Assembly: GCA_030667205.1 (NCBI GenBank)
Contig: DAOUWH010000090.1
Coordinates: 1 to 6,555 of the forward strand
Direction: 5' to 3'
Origin: Nitrospirota bacterium
Lineage (GTDB): Bacteria; Nitrospirota; Thermodesulfovibrionia; Thermodesulfovibrionales; JdFR-86
DNA length: 6,555 nucleotides
The notes beneath the pieces were generated by a model. That model saw only the letters and a list, made by a program, of their open reading frames with translations. It made no database searches and was not told the DNA's origin. This document shows positions 1 through 5,868 of this stretch, one piece after another; positions within the stretch are counted from its first letter, which is position 1, and each line of letters starts with the position of its first letter. Made by a program: the position numbers and the translations under genes.

Positions 1-524
1 AACACTCCGGCAGGCACGCCTTCCGGAACCGCCTTGCGGAGCTGGGCTTTGAGCTTACGGACGGGGAAGTAGACAGCGCCTTTGAGAAGTTCAAGCGCAT
101 CGCGGACCAGAAAAAGGACATCTTCGATGAGGACATAGAGGCCATTGTATCGGAAGAGACGGAGAAACTGCCCGAGACCTACAGCCTCGTGGACATGAGC
201 ATCTCAAGCGGCACCGGCACGACGCCCACTGCCGCTATAAAACTTTCGGTCCGGGGCAAGGAGTTTGAAGCGACCGAGCACGGCGACGGCCCCGTGGACG
301 CCGCATACAAGGCCATCGCCTCGCTTACGGGAACGAAGAGCAAACTTTTAAAGTTCGAGGTAAAGAGCATTACGGGCGGCATGGACGCGCTGGGCGAGGT
401 CACGGTCTCCGTGGAAGAGAACGGAAAGACCGTAAGGGGCCACGGCGCCGACACGGACATACTTGTGGCCGCCGCCAAGGCATACATAAACGCGCTTAAC
501 AAGCTCGAACACAGAAAAACGTAG
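1..524 (+). CDS. leuA: 2-isopropylmalate synthase, C-terminal part (5' end outside window)
   Basis: This enzyme condenses acetyl-CoA with 2-oxoisovalerate to 2-isopropylmalate, the committed step of leucine synthesis in the cytosol. Only the last 173 residues are present; the reading frame is open from base 3, and the first two bases (aa) fit the Lys of the family motif GKHSGRHAF. Residues 1-49 are the end of the catalytic half: HSGRHAFRNRL, then the helical DQKKDIFDEDIEAIV linker. From about residue 60 to the end lies the LeuA allosteric dimer domain that binds leucine in the family, with GDGPVDAAYKAI (94-105), TGGMDALGEV (124-133) and GADTDILVAAAKAYINALN (148-166). A GTG at 189 lies inside this domain and is not a real start. 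The stop is 7 bp before leuC, with the leuC ribosome binding site overlapping it, so the two are almost certainly co-transcribed. Identity is very secure; feedback control by leucine is family knowledge. Confidence 0.96.
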   Translation, partial: HSGRHAFRNRLAELGFELTDGEVDSAFEKFKRIADQKKDIFDEDIEAIVSEETEKLPETYSLVDMSISSGTGTTPTAAIKLSVRGKEFEATEHGDGPVDAAYKAIASLTGTKSKLLKFEVKSITGGMDALGEVTVSVEENGKTVRGHGADTDILVAAAKAYINALNKLEHRKT

Positions 525-527
525 GAG
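523..527 (+). promoter_or_regulatory. Ribosome binding site of leuC overlapping the leuA stop codon
   Basis: AGGAG begins inside the TAG stop of leuA (522-524) and ends 4 bases before the ATG of leuC at 532. It is a good Shine-Dalgarno sequence with rather short spacing. The overlap means that ribosomes terminating on leuA sit on the leuC initiation site, which suggests translational coupling of the two leucine genes (inference). Confidence 0.75.
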
Positions 528-531
528 AACG

Positions 532-1797
532 ATGAACATTACCGAAAAGATCCTCGCGGCGCACGCAGGCAAGGACGGGGTATCGCCCGGAGAGCTGATA
601 AACGCAAAGGTGGACTTCCTCCTTGCAAACGACATCACCGCGCCCATCGCCATATCGGAGTTCAAAAAAATCGGGGCCCCCGGCGTATTCGACCGCGACA
701 GGATCGCGCTCATACCCGACCACTTCGCCCCGCAAAAGGACATCAAGGCCGCGGAACAGTGCAAGCTCATGCGTGAGTTTTCAAAACAGCAGGGGCTTAG
801 CAACTACTTCGAGGTGGGGCGCATGGGCGTTGAGCACGCCCTGCTTCCGGAGCAGGGGCTTGTGCTGCCCGGAGACCTGATAATAGGGGCCGACAGCCAC
901 ACCTGCACCTACGGCGCCCTCGGGGCGTTCTCTACCGGCGTGGGCTCCACGGACCTTGCCGCGGCCATGGCCACGGGCGAGTGCTGGTTCAAGGTGCCCG
1001 AGGCAATGAAATTCATCTACTACGGCACGCCGCAAAAGTGGGTCACGGGCAAGGACTTCATACTGCACACCATAGGGGACATCGGCGTGGACGGCGCGCT
1101 TTACATGTCGATGGAGCTCGAAGGCGAGGCCATCACGGAGCTTTCGATGCACGCGCGCCTTACGATGTGCAACATGGCCATAGAGGCCGGGGCCAAAAAC
1201 GGCATCATCGCCCCGGACGCCGCCACCGAGGCATACGTCAAGGAACGGGCCAAACGACCCTATGTTTTCTACTCATCCGACCCGGACGCAACGTACGTCG
1301 ATACGAGGGAATACGACTGTTCGAAGATCCCCCTTACCGTGTCCTGCCCTCACCTGCCCTCAAACACAAAACCGGCAGAAGAGCTGTCCGACTTCGACAT
1401 AAGGATAGACCAGGCGGTCGTCGGCTCCTGCACGAACGGGAGGCTTGAAGACCTCAGAGAGGCCGCCGCGGTGCTGAAGGGCAATACAGTGCATCCGGAC
1501 GTAAGGATGATAGTGATACCGGCGACACAGAGGATCTACCGGCAGGCCATGGAAGAGGGCCTCTTCGGGATATTCCTCGATGCCGGCGCCTCGGTCTCAA
1601 CGCCCACCTGCGGGCCGTGCCTCGGAGGGCACATGGGAGTGCTGGCAGCGGGTGAAAGGGCAATAGCCACGACCAACAGAAATTTTAGGGGCCGCATGGG
1701 GCACCCCGAAAGCGAGGTCTACCTTAGTAACCCCGCCGTGGCCGCCGCCTCGGCCGTGCTCGGAAGGATAGGCACCCCGCAGGAACTGGGGCTGTAA
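532..1797 (+). CDS. leuC: 3-isopropylmalate dehydratase, large subunit
   Basis: Aconitase-family enzyme that, with the small subunit LeuD, isomerises 2-isopropylmalate to 3-isopropylmalate using a [4Fe-4S] cluster; it acts directly after LeuA. At 421 residues it is a full-length member of the shorter LeuC type (about 420 residues) common in anaerobes, archaea and delta-proteobacteria. The three cluster ligands are visible: Cys300 in VVGSCTNGR, and Cys360 and Cys363 in TPTCGPCLGGHMG. Other signatures are PDHFAP (62-67), GADSHTCTYGALGAFSTGVG (119-138) and the C-terminal TTNRNFRGRMGHP (380-392). The ATG at 532 has a good ribosome binding site and no competing upstream start before the leuA stop. 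The protein looks intact and catalytically competent. The close relatives aconitase and homoaconitase cannot be excluded from sequence alone, but the leuA neighbour settles the role. leuD is not adjacent; the next gene is a Rid-family protein 25 bp downstream. Confidence 0.96.
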   Translation: MNITEKILAAHAGKDGVSPGELINAKVDFLLANDITAPIAISEFKKIGAPGVFDRDRIALIPDHFAPQKDIKAAEQCKLMREFSKQQGLSNYFEVGRMGVEHALLPEQGLVLPGDLIIGADSHTCTYGALGAFSTGVGSTDLAAAMATGECWFKVPEAMKFIYYGTPQKWVTGKDFILHTIGDIGVDGALYMSMELEGEAITELSMHARLTMCNMAIEAGAKNGIIAPDAATEAYVKERAKRPYVFYSSDPDATYVDTREYDCSKIPLTVSCPHLPSNTKPAEELSDFDIRIDQAVVGSCTNGRLEDLREAAAVLKGNTVHPDVRMIVIPATQRIYRQAMEEGLFGIFLDAGASVSTPTCGPCLGGHMGVLAAGERAIATTNRNFRGRMGHPESEVYLSNPAVAAASAVLGRIGTPQELGL

Positions 1798-1811
1798 CAC
1801 AGTGATGCCAC

Positions 1812-1816
1812 GGAGG
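1812..1816 (+). promoter_or_regulatory. Ribosome binding site of the Rid-family gene
   Basis: GGAGG in the 25-bp gap after leuC, 6 bases before the ATG at 1823. It supports that start and independent translation initiation within the leu operon transcript. No promoter-like sequence fits in the gap. Confidence 0.75.
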
Positions 1817-1822
1817 TCTTGA

Positions 1823-2284
1823 ATGTCCCCCGAAGATAAACTTAAAGAGCTCGGCATCGAGCTTCCTCCCGCACCGAAAGCGCTCGGCAGCTACGTGCCC
1901 GCAAGGAAGGCCGGAAACCTTCTCTTCCTCAGCGGAATCCTTCCCCTCGTGGACGGAGAGCTCCGGAGGGAGGGCGCCGTGGGCAGGGACCTCACACTCG
2001 AGGAGGCACAGGAAGAGGCAAAGATTACAGCGATTAACGCCCTGTCAATACTTCAGGCCTACGCCGGAGACCTCTCTAAAGTGACAGGGTGCGTGAAAAT
2101 CACAGGCTATGTGGCCTCGGCGCCGAGCTTCACGGAGCAGCACAAGGTCTTAGACGCGGCCTCGGACCTCATCGCCGAAGTGTTCGGGGAGCCCGGCAGG
2201 CACGCGAGGGCCGCCCTGGGCGTAAACGCACTTCCCCTTTATGCGCCTCTTGAAGTGGAATTTATCTTTGAACTGAAAGATTAG
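1823..2284 (+). CDS. Rid/YjgF/UK114-family protein (probable enamine/imine deaminase)
   Basis: A 153-residue cytosolic protein, longer at the N terminus than classical RidA (about 128 residues). It resembles the YjgF-like subgroup that begins with a short helix and an LPPAPKALGSYVPARKAGN segment (14-32). RidA proteins hydrolyse reactive enamine/imine intermediates such as 2-aminoacrylate released by PLP enzymes, and form trimers with active sites between subunits. Landmarks: Tyr24 aligns with RidA Tyr17, NLLFLSG (32-38), and the C-terminal HARAALGVNALPLYAPLEVE (127-146). Arg129 and Glu144 are exactly 15 residues apart, as are the catalytic Arg105 and Glu120 of E. coli RidA, so the key residues appear present. 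A place in a leucine operon makes sense because branched-chain synthesis involves threonine dehydratase and PLP transaminases that generate or suffer from such imines. The true substrate of this longer subgroup is uncertain, so no symbol is assigned. Confidence 0.88.
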   Translation: MSPEDKLKELGIELPPAPKALGSYVPARKAGNLLFLSGILPLVDGELRREGAVGRDLTLEEAQEEAKITAINALSILQAYAGDLSKVTGCVKITGYVASAPSFTEQHKVLDAASDLIAEVFGEPGRHARAALGVNALPLYAPLEVEFIFELKD

Positions 2285-2288
2285 GGGG

Positions 2289-4256
2289 TCAGACTAAATT
2301 GTAGCCGGCCTGATTGATGAGGTCGTCCCCCGTGTATATCATTTCCAGGAACGCGTTTACCACGAAGGGGTCGAACTGCGTGCCCGCGCCCTGCCTTAGC
2401 TCGTCGAGGGCCTTGTGCAGGGGGAAGGCCTTCCTGTAGGGCCTGTCCATTAGCATCGCGTCGAAGGTGTCCACAACGGCCAGTATCCTGGCCTTTAAAG
2501 ATATCTCATCGCCGGCGATGCCGTAGGGGTAGCCGCCGCCGTCGTAGCGCTCGTGGTGCTGCAGTATGGTGGTCCTTACGCCCTCGAGCGTGCCGATGGG
2601 GCCGAGTATCTCGTCGCCGATGATCGGGTGTGCCCTGACGAGGCTGAACTCGCTGCTTGAGAGCTTTCCCTGTTTGTTCAGCACCATCGAGTCTATGCCT
2701 ATCTTCCCGATGTCGTGCAGTATTGCGGCGTGCTCAAGCACCTCGAGCTCCCTGAAATCAAGGCCCACGTACTTGGCAAGCTCAAGCGAGAGGAACCTGA
2801 CCCTCTCGGAATGGCCCTTCGTGTACTGGTCGCTGGCCTCAAGGGCGTTGACCAGGGCCTGTATGGTGCCGAAATAGTTGGTCTTGACGGTCTCGTAAAG
2901 CCACGCGTTCTCTATTGCCACCATGGCCTGGTTGGCCATTGTGGCGAGGAGTTCGAGATCGTCGTCAGTGAATTCGGTCCCGTCGGTCTTGACCTCAAGC
3001 AGCATGCCGCCTATTATCTGGCCCTTCATCCTCAGAGGCACGCCGATGGCCGGCGAGTAGCCGCTTTCATCATTATGGTTAATGAAGGCATTGGAGCCCT
3101 CAAGGAGCATGCTCCCGTAAAGCGGGTGCAACTCTCCCGCCGAAGCAGTTATGGCCTCCACGCCGGTGCCGATCTTGTAGATGAGCGTGAGGCTCTCGTC
3201 CTCGCCCTTCATCAGATGTATCGAGCCCTTCTCGGCATACAGGAGTTCCGCGGTGGTCCTGATTATCAGCTTTATGAGCTCGTCGGTCTCTATGATGGAA
3301 GTCAGGACCCTCCCGACCTCGTTAATCTTCTCGAGCCTCTCGACGATTTTCTGCAGCTCTATGTTCTTGGACTTTAGTTCTTTTGAGAGGCTCAGGACGG
3401 CCTTGTTGGCCGTTTCCACCTCTTTGACCTTGTACTGAAGTTGTGTGTTGAGCTCCTCGAGCGCCTGCTTGTGGTCGAGTTCGACCCGCACCCTGGATAT
3501 CTCTTTTTCCTTTTTGATGTTCTTCTCATAGAGGTTTTTGATTTCCTCGAGCATCCTGTTGAAAGCGGCCTCGATGGCGCCGAACTCGTCAGTGCCGGAG
3601 ACCTTGACCCTTGCGTCGAGGTCTCCGTCCTCAACCGCCTTTATGGTACCCAGGAACCTGTTCAGCGGGTTCGTCACATACTTGGTAAACAGCACCCCGA
3701 GTATCGAGGCCACTATGAGCACCGTAAGGATGTTCGAAAAGACAAGGAACCTCTTTACGGCCAACATATCGGCCAGGGTGCGGGAGATGTCGTAGGTCAT
3801 CTCTATCATGCCGTTTATCTTGATGGTCGGGCTGTGGCAGCCAAAGCACTGCTTTTTGTTCTCAACGGGTACCAGGAGGCTTATCACGTCACCTTCCACG
3901 AGCGGCCTGTATCTGGTCTTCTTGTACTTGAGCTTCGAGTACTCCTTGGACTTCAGGCCTATCTCGTTGGGGTTCTTGGACTTGAGGATGTAGCCGTCGT
4001 TGGAGACTATCCTGAGGTTCAGTATCTCGCTGTTCCTGCCGATGCTCTCAAGGGCTCTCTGGACGTCCTCTGTCCTGCCCTCGGCCATCGAGTTTTCGAT
4101 GCTCCTGTGGATGATGTTGGTCATGGTCTCGGTATCGGCGACCTTGGAATCCACCATCTTCCTGTTCTGGGCATGCAGGGTTACGGCCGTGGATATGCCC
4201 ACGAATACGAGGAGCATTGCGGCCATTACGGCTATTATCTTTGTCCTGAGAATCAT
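2289..4256 (-). CDS. Membrane sensor HD-GYP protein with periplasmic CxxCH (haem c) domain, HAMP and GAF
   Basis: Probable cyclic-di-GMP phosphodiesterase of the inner membrane, 655 residues. Order: TM1 (about 7-29); periplasmic sensor (30-168) with a Cache/PAS-like stretch LRIVSNDGYILKSKNPNEIG (81-100) and a haem c motif, Cys137-Phe-Gly-Cys140-His141; TM2 (about 170-190); HAMP (192-245); a charged coiled coil (240-312); GAF (about 318-455); HD-GYP (about 460-640). HD-GYP residues look complete: YTKGHSERV with His482, HDIGKIG with His514/Asp515, His543 in AHP, HHER (567-570), the GYP loop GGGYP (573-577) and Asp596 in VVDTFDA. The ATG at 4256 directly precedes TM1 and has only a weak ribosome binding site. 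Family knowledge gives the hydrolysis of c-di-GMP to pGpG or GMP; redox or gas sensing by haem is inference from the motif, and the CxxCH could instead hold another ligand. The gene converges on the Rid gene with 4 bp between stops and has its own probable sigma-54 promoter. Confidence 0.9.
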   Translation of the reverse strand: MILRTKIIAVMAAMLLVFVGISTAVTLHAQNRKMVDSKVADTETMTNIIHRSIENSMAEGRTEDVQRALESIGRNSEILNLRIVSNDGYILKSKNPNEIGLKSKEYSKLKYKKTRYRPLVEGDVISLLVPVENKKQCFGCHSPTIKINGMIEMTYDISRTLADMLAVKRFLVFSNILTVLIVASILGVLFTKYVTNPLNRFLGTIKAVEDGDLDARVKVSGTDEFGAIEAAFNRMLEEIKNLYEKNIKKEKEISRVRVELDHKQALEELNTQLQYKVKEVETANKAVLSLSKELKSKNIELQKIVERLEKINEVGRVLTSIIETDELIKLIIRTTAELLYAEKGSIHLMKGEDESLTLIYKIGTGVEAITASAGELHPLYGSMLLEGSNAFINHNDESGYSPAIGVPLRMKGQIIGGMLLEVKTDGTEFTDDDLELLATMANQAMVAIENAWLYETVKTNYFGTIQALVNALEASDQYTKGHSERVRFLSLELAKYVGLDFRELEVLEHAAILHDIGKIGIDSMVLNKQGKLSSSEFSLVRAHPIIGDEILGPIGTLEGVRTTILQHHERYDGGGYPYGIAGDEISLKARILAVVDTFDAMLMDRPYRKAFPLHKALDELRQGAGTQFDPFVVNAFLEMIYTGDDLINQAGYNLV

Positions 4257-4292
4257 ACTGTACTTTCTGCACTTTTATCCGAAGAGTTAACA

Positions 4293-4308
4293 AGCAATTT
4301 CCATGCCC
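4293..4308 (-). promoter_or_regulatory. Candidate sigma-54 (-24/-12) promoter of the HD-GYP gene
   Basis: Read on the minus strand the site is GGGCATGGAAATTGCT. Against the sigma-54 consensus TGGCACG-N4-TTGCW it keeps GGCA, the G of the first block and all of TTGCT, with mismatches only at the first base and the C of CAC. The invariant GG and GC are separated by exactly 10 bases. The transcript would start near 4280-4282, about 25 bases before the ATG at 4256, which is a sensible leader. No good sigma-70 alternative was seen on this strand in the gap. If real, expression depends on an enhancer-binding activator, whose gene is not in the window. Confidence 0.6.
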
Positions 4309-4355
4309 GAAAAATCGGACAATTTCTGCGTGTTTTGCGCATCAAGTCTGATTCT

Positions 4356-4376
4356 GGGATTTGGGAGTTGGGCTTT
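4356..4376 (+). repeat. Three tandem 7-bp G-tract units in the divergent control region
   Basis: Three consecutive heptamers, GGGATTT, GGGAGTT and GGGCTTT, give G-triplets at 4356, 4363 and 4370 in strict 7-bp phase. They lie roughly 75-95 bp upstream of the predicted HD-GYP transcript start, a usual place for sigma-54 activator sites, and about 75 bp upstream of der. A short TGCG-N7-CGCA inverted repeat sits nearby at 4327-4341. Whether any of this binds a protein is unknown; three units could also be chance in a 192-bp gap. Confidence 0.35.
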
Positions 4377-4433
4377 TCACCCACTTTAGCTGAAAAACAC
4401 ACAATCCGCGGTTTCTTAAAATCCCTGCGTTTC

Positions 4434-4442
4434 TGTTAAAAT
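4434..4442 (+). promoter_or_regulatory. Extended -10 promoter of der, implying a leaderless transcript
   Basis: TGTTAAAAT is an extended -10 element (TG-N-TAAAAT, hexamer 4437-4442, one mismatch to TATAAT). The -35 region at ordinary spacing (around 4413-4419, ttcttaa) is poor, as tolerated by extended -10 promoters. The hexamer ends only 6 bases before the ATG of der at 4449, so transcription would begin at or next to the A of the start codon. No Shine-Dalgarno-like sequence lies upstream of that ATG. A second TTAAAATC copy lies exactly 20 bp upstream (4416-4423). Confidence 0.55.
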
Positions 4443-4448
4443 CTATTC

Positions 4449-5744
4449 ATGCCTAAACCGGTACTGGTTATAGTAGGACGGCCCAACGTGGGGAAGTCCA
4501 CGCTCTTTAACCGCATCGTGAGGTCTCCGGCGGCCATTGTGGAGGACGTCCCCGGTGTGACCAGGGACCGCAATTACATGGACGCCGAGTGGGAAGACCG
4601 GGCCTTCGTCGCAGTGGACACCGGGGGGTTTTACACCCGCACACCCGACAATATATTCGAGCAGATAAAAGAGCAGGCGCTTTTCGCCATGGAAGAGGCG
4701 GACCTGATAGTACATCTCCTGGACGGCAAGGAGGGCATAAACCCCTACGACACGGAGCTTGTAGAGCTTCTGAGGGCCTCGGGCAAGAAGGTCCTGTGGG
4801 CCGTGAACAAGATAGACGGCCCAACGAGAGAATCAAGGCTCTACGAGTTCTACTCCATCGGCGTGGACGACCTGATAGGCGTATCCGCGGCCACGGGATA
4901 TAACTTCGACGAGCTCATGGACCGCGCAGTCTCGGAACTTCCGCCCTGGGCGGAGGAGACCGTGGATTATCCGAAGGTCGCGGTTGTCGGGCGGCCCAAC
5001 GTAGGAAAGTCCACCCTTGTCAACTCGCTCCTCGGCAAAAAAAGGCTGCTAGTAAGCCCCGAGGCGGGCACCACCCGCGACTCCATAGACACCGTCTGCT
5101 CGTATTACAGGAAAAAGTACCTCCTCATAGACACCGCGGGCATAAGGAGAAAGCATAGGTTCGGCTACTCGCTCGAAAGGTTTTCACTCCTGAGGGCGAT
5201 GCGCTCAATCGAGCGTTGCGACGTGGCTGTCGTCCTGCTTGACGCCTCGGAGGGCGTTGTAGCGGACGACCAGAAGATAGCCGGCATGGTCCACAGGTAC
5301 CGCAAAGGGGCCATATTCCTCCTGAATAAGTTCGACCTTGTTGAGGACCCAGAGGCGAACCTCCTTAGGCTCAGGAAATATCTCGAGAGGAAGTTCTGGT
5401 TCTTCAGCCACGCCCCGGTGCTTACCACCTCGGGGCTCACGAGGAAAAGGGTAACAAAACTCTTCCCGATCATTGACGAGGTCTTAAAAGAGCGGAGAAA
5501 AAGAATATCCACCGCGGAGATGAACCGGTTCATCCGCACCATAACCCCGCCTTCTTACAAGGGCAAGACCGTCAAGTTCTCCTACATGACCCAGGTGGCC
5601 TCGAACCCGCCGGCCTTTGCGGTCTTTACGAACAGGCCCGAGGGGGTCAAGGACCCTTTTATAAGACATCTGGAAGCCAGGCTCAGAGAGCAATATTCCT
5701 TCAGGGGAGTGCCGATTACAATCTATATCAGGCCTAAATCCTGA
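4449..5744 (+). CDS. der: Ribosome assembly GTPase Der (EngA)
   Basis: Essential double GTPase that acts in maturation of the 50S ribosomal subunit. At 431 residues it is full length. Domain 1 (about 4-165): GRPNVGKST (10-18), GVTRD (36-40), DTGG (57-60), NKID (120-123), SAATG (146-150). Domain 2 (about 175-345): GRPNVGKST (181-189), GTTRD (207-211), DTAG (228-231), NKFD (293-296) and a divergent G5, TTSGLT (326-331), where SAL is usual. The C-terminal KH-like domain (about 350-431) shows VKFSYMTQV, PPAFAVFTNRPEGV and the final FRGVPITIYIRPK. The start is forced: an in-frame TAA lies at 4437-4439 and no other start codon occurs before 4449, and MPKPVLVIVGRPNVGKS matches the family N terminus. 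It lacks a ribosome binding site and appears leaderless. It stands alone: divergent from the HD-GYP gene and convergent with rsmE. Confidence 0.97.
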   Translation: MPKPVLVIVGRPNVGKSTLFNRIVRSPAAIVEDVPGVTRDRNYMDAEWEDRAFVAVDTGGFYTRTPDNIFEQIKEQALFAMEEADLIVHLLDGKEGINPYDTELVELLRASGKKVLWAVNKIDGPTRESRLYEFYSIGVDDLIGVSAATGYNFDELMDRAVSELPPWAEETVDYPKVAVVGRPNVGKSTLVNSLLGKKRLLVSPEAGTTRDSIDTVCSYYRKKYLLIDTAGIRRKHRFGYSLERFSLLRAMRSIERCDVAVVLLDASEGVVADDQKIAGMVHRYRKGAIFLLNKFDLVEDPEANLLRLRKYLERKFWFFSHAPVLTTSGLTRKRVTKLFPIIDEVLKERRKRISTAEMNRFIRTITPPSYKGKTVKFSYMTQVASNPPAFAVFTNRPEGVKDPFIRHLEARLREQYSFRGVPITIYIRPKS

Positions 5745-5750
5745 GGGGCA

Positions 5751-5790
5751 CCCTTCGCCTTACCAGGGAGAAGGGGCCGGTGGATTTTTT
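5751..5790 (+). terminator. Probable intrinsic terminator of der
   Basis: A hairpin begins 7 bases after the der stop: arm CCCTTCgCC (5751-5759), loop of 7, arm GGaGAAGGG (5767-5775), eight pairs with one internal G-A mismatch. A run of six T follows at 5785-5790, but 9 bases beyond the stem rather than directly at it, so it is a less-than-ideal terminator. A CACC/GGTG pairing (5749-5752 with 5779-5782) could rebuild the base and bring the T run within two bases of the structure. Confidence 0.45.
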
Positions 5791-5816
5791 AAGAACATCC
5801 CCTTTATTTCCATTTT

Positions 5817-5835
5817 AAAAAGCGGGTTTTGACCC
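5817..5835 (-). terminator. Possible weak terminator of rsmE
   Basis: On the minus strand, GGGT-CAAA-ACCC (5835 to 5824) forms a four-pair hairpin with a tetraloop, followed by GC and five T (5821-5817), then AAAA. The T run is well placed but the stem is short. A longer inverted repeat, AAAAGCGG at 5818-5825 with CCGCTTTT at 5863-5870, could form a larger alternative stem whose rsmE-side arm overlaps the rsmE stop codon. Confidence 0.35.
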
Positions 5836-5868
5836 AAAGAAAGGCGATACATAGGGGATTTGCCGCTT

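Noticed and set aside
189..191. GTG as the start of a short separate protein
   Set aside because: The frame is open upstream to the window edge and the upstream residues are clear LeuA sequence, so this codon lies inside leuA.
2264..2281. Perfect 6-bp hairpin ATCTTT/AAAGAT at the end of the Rid gene as a bidirectional terminator
   Set aside because: The stem is AT-rich and weak, and neither strand has a T run after it (G run on plus, AAATTCC on minus). It is probably coding sequence coincidence.
2715..3377. A 220-codon open frame on the plus strand
   Set aside because: Another shadow of the HD-GYP gene; no family features and no plausible initiation region.
4327..4341. TGCG-N7-CGCA inverted repeat as an operator
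   Set aside because: Only four bases per arm; expected by chance at this length. Mentioned as context for the control region only.
3441..4439. A 332-codon open frame on the plus strand, antisense to the HD-GYP gene
   Set aside because: It mirrors the minus-strand HD-GYP gene, has no recognisable domain or ribosome binding site, and the opposite strand encodes a complete multi-domain protein with all its motifs. The length results from high GC and codon bias.
4257..4448. Small RNA or riboswitch in the divergent gap
   Set aside because: No strong stem-loop followed by a T run and no recognised riboswitch core; the gap is accounted for by two promoters and short repeats.
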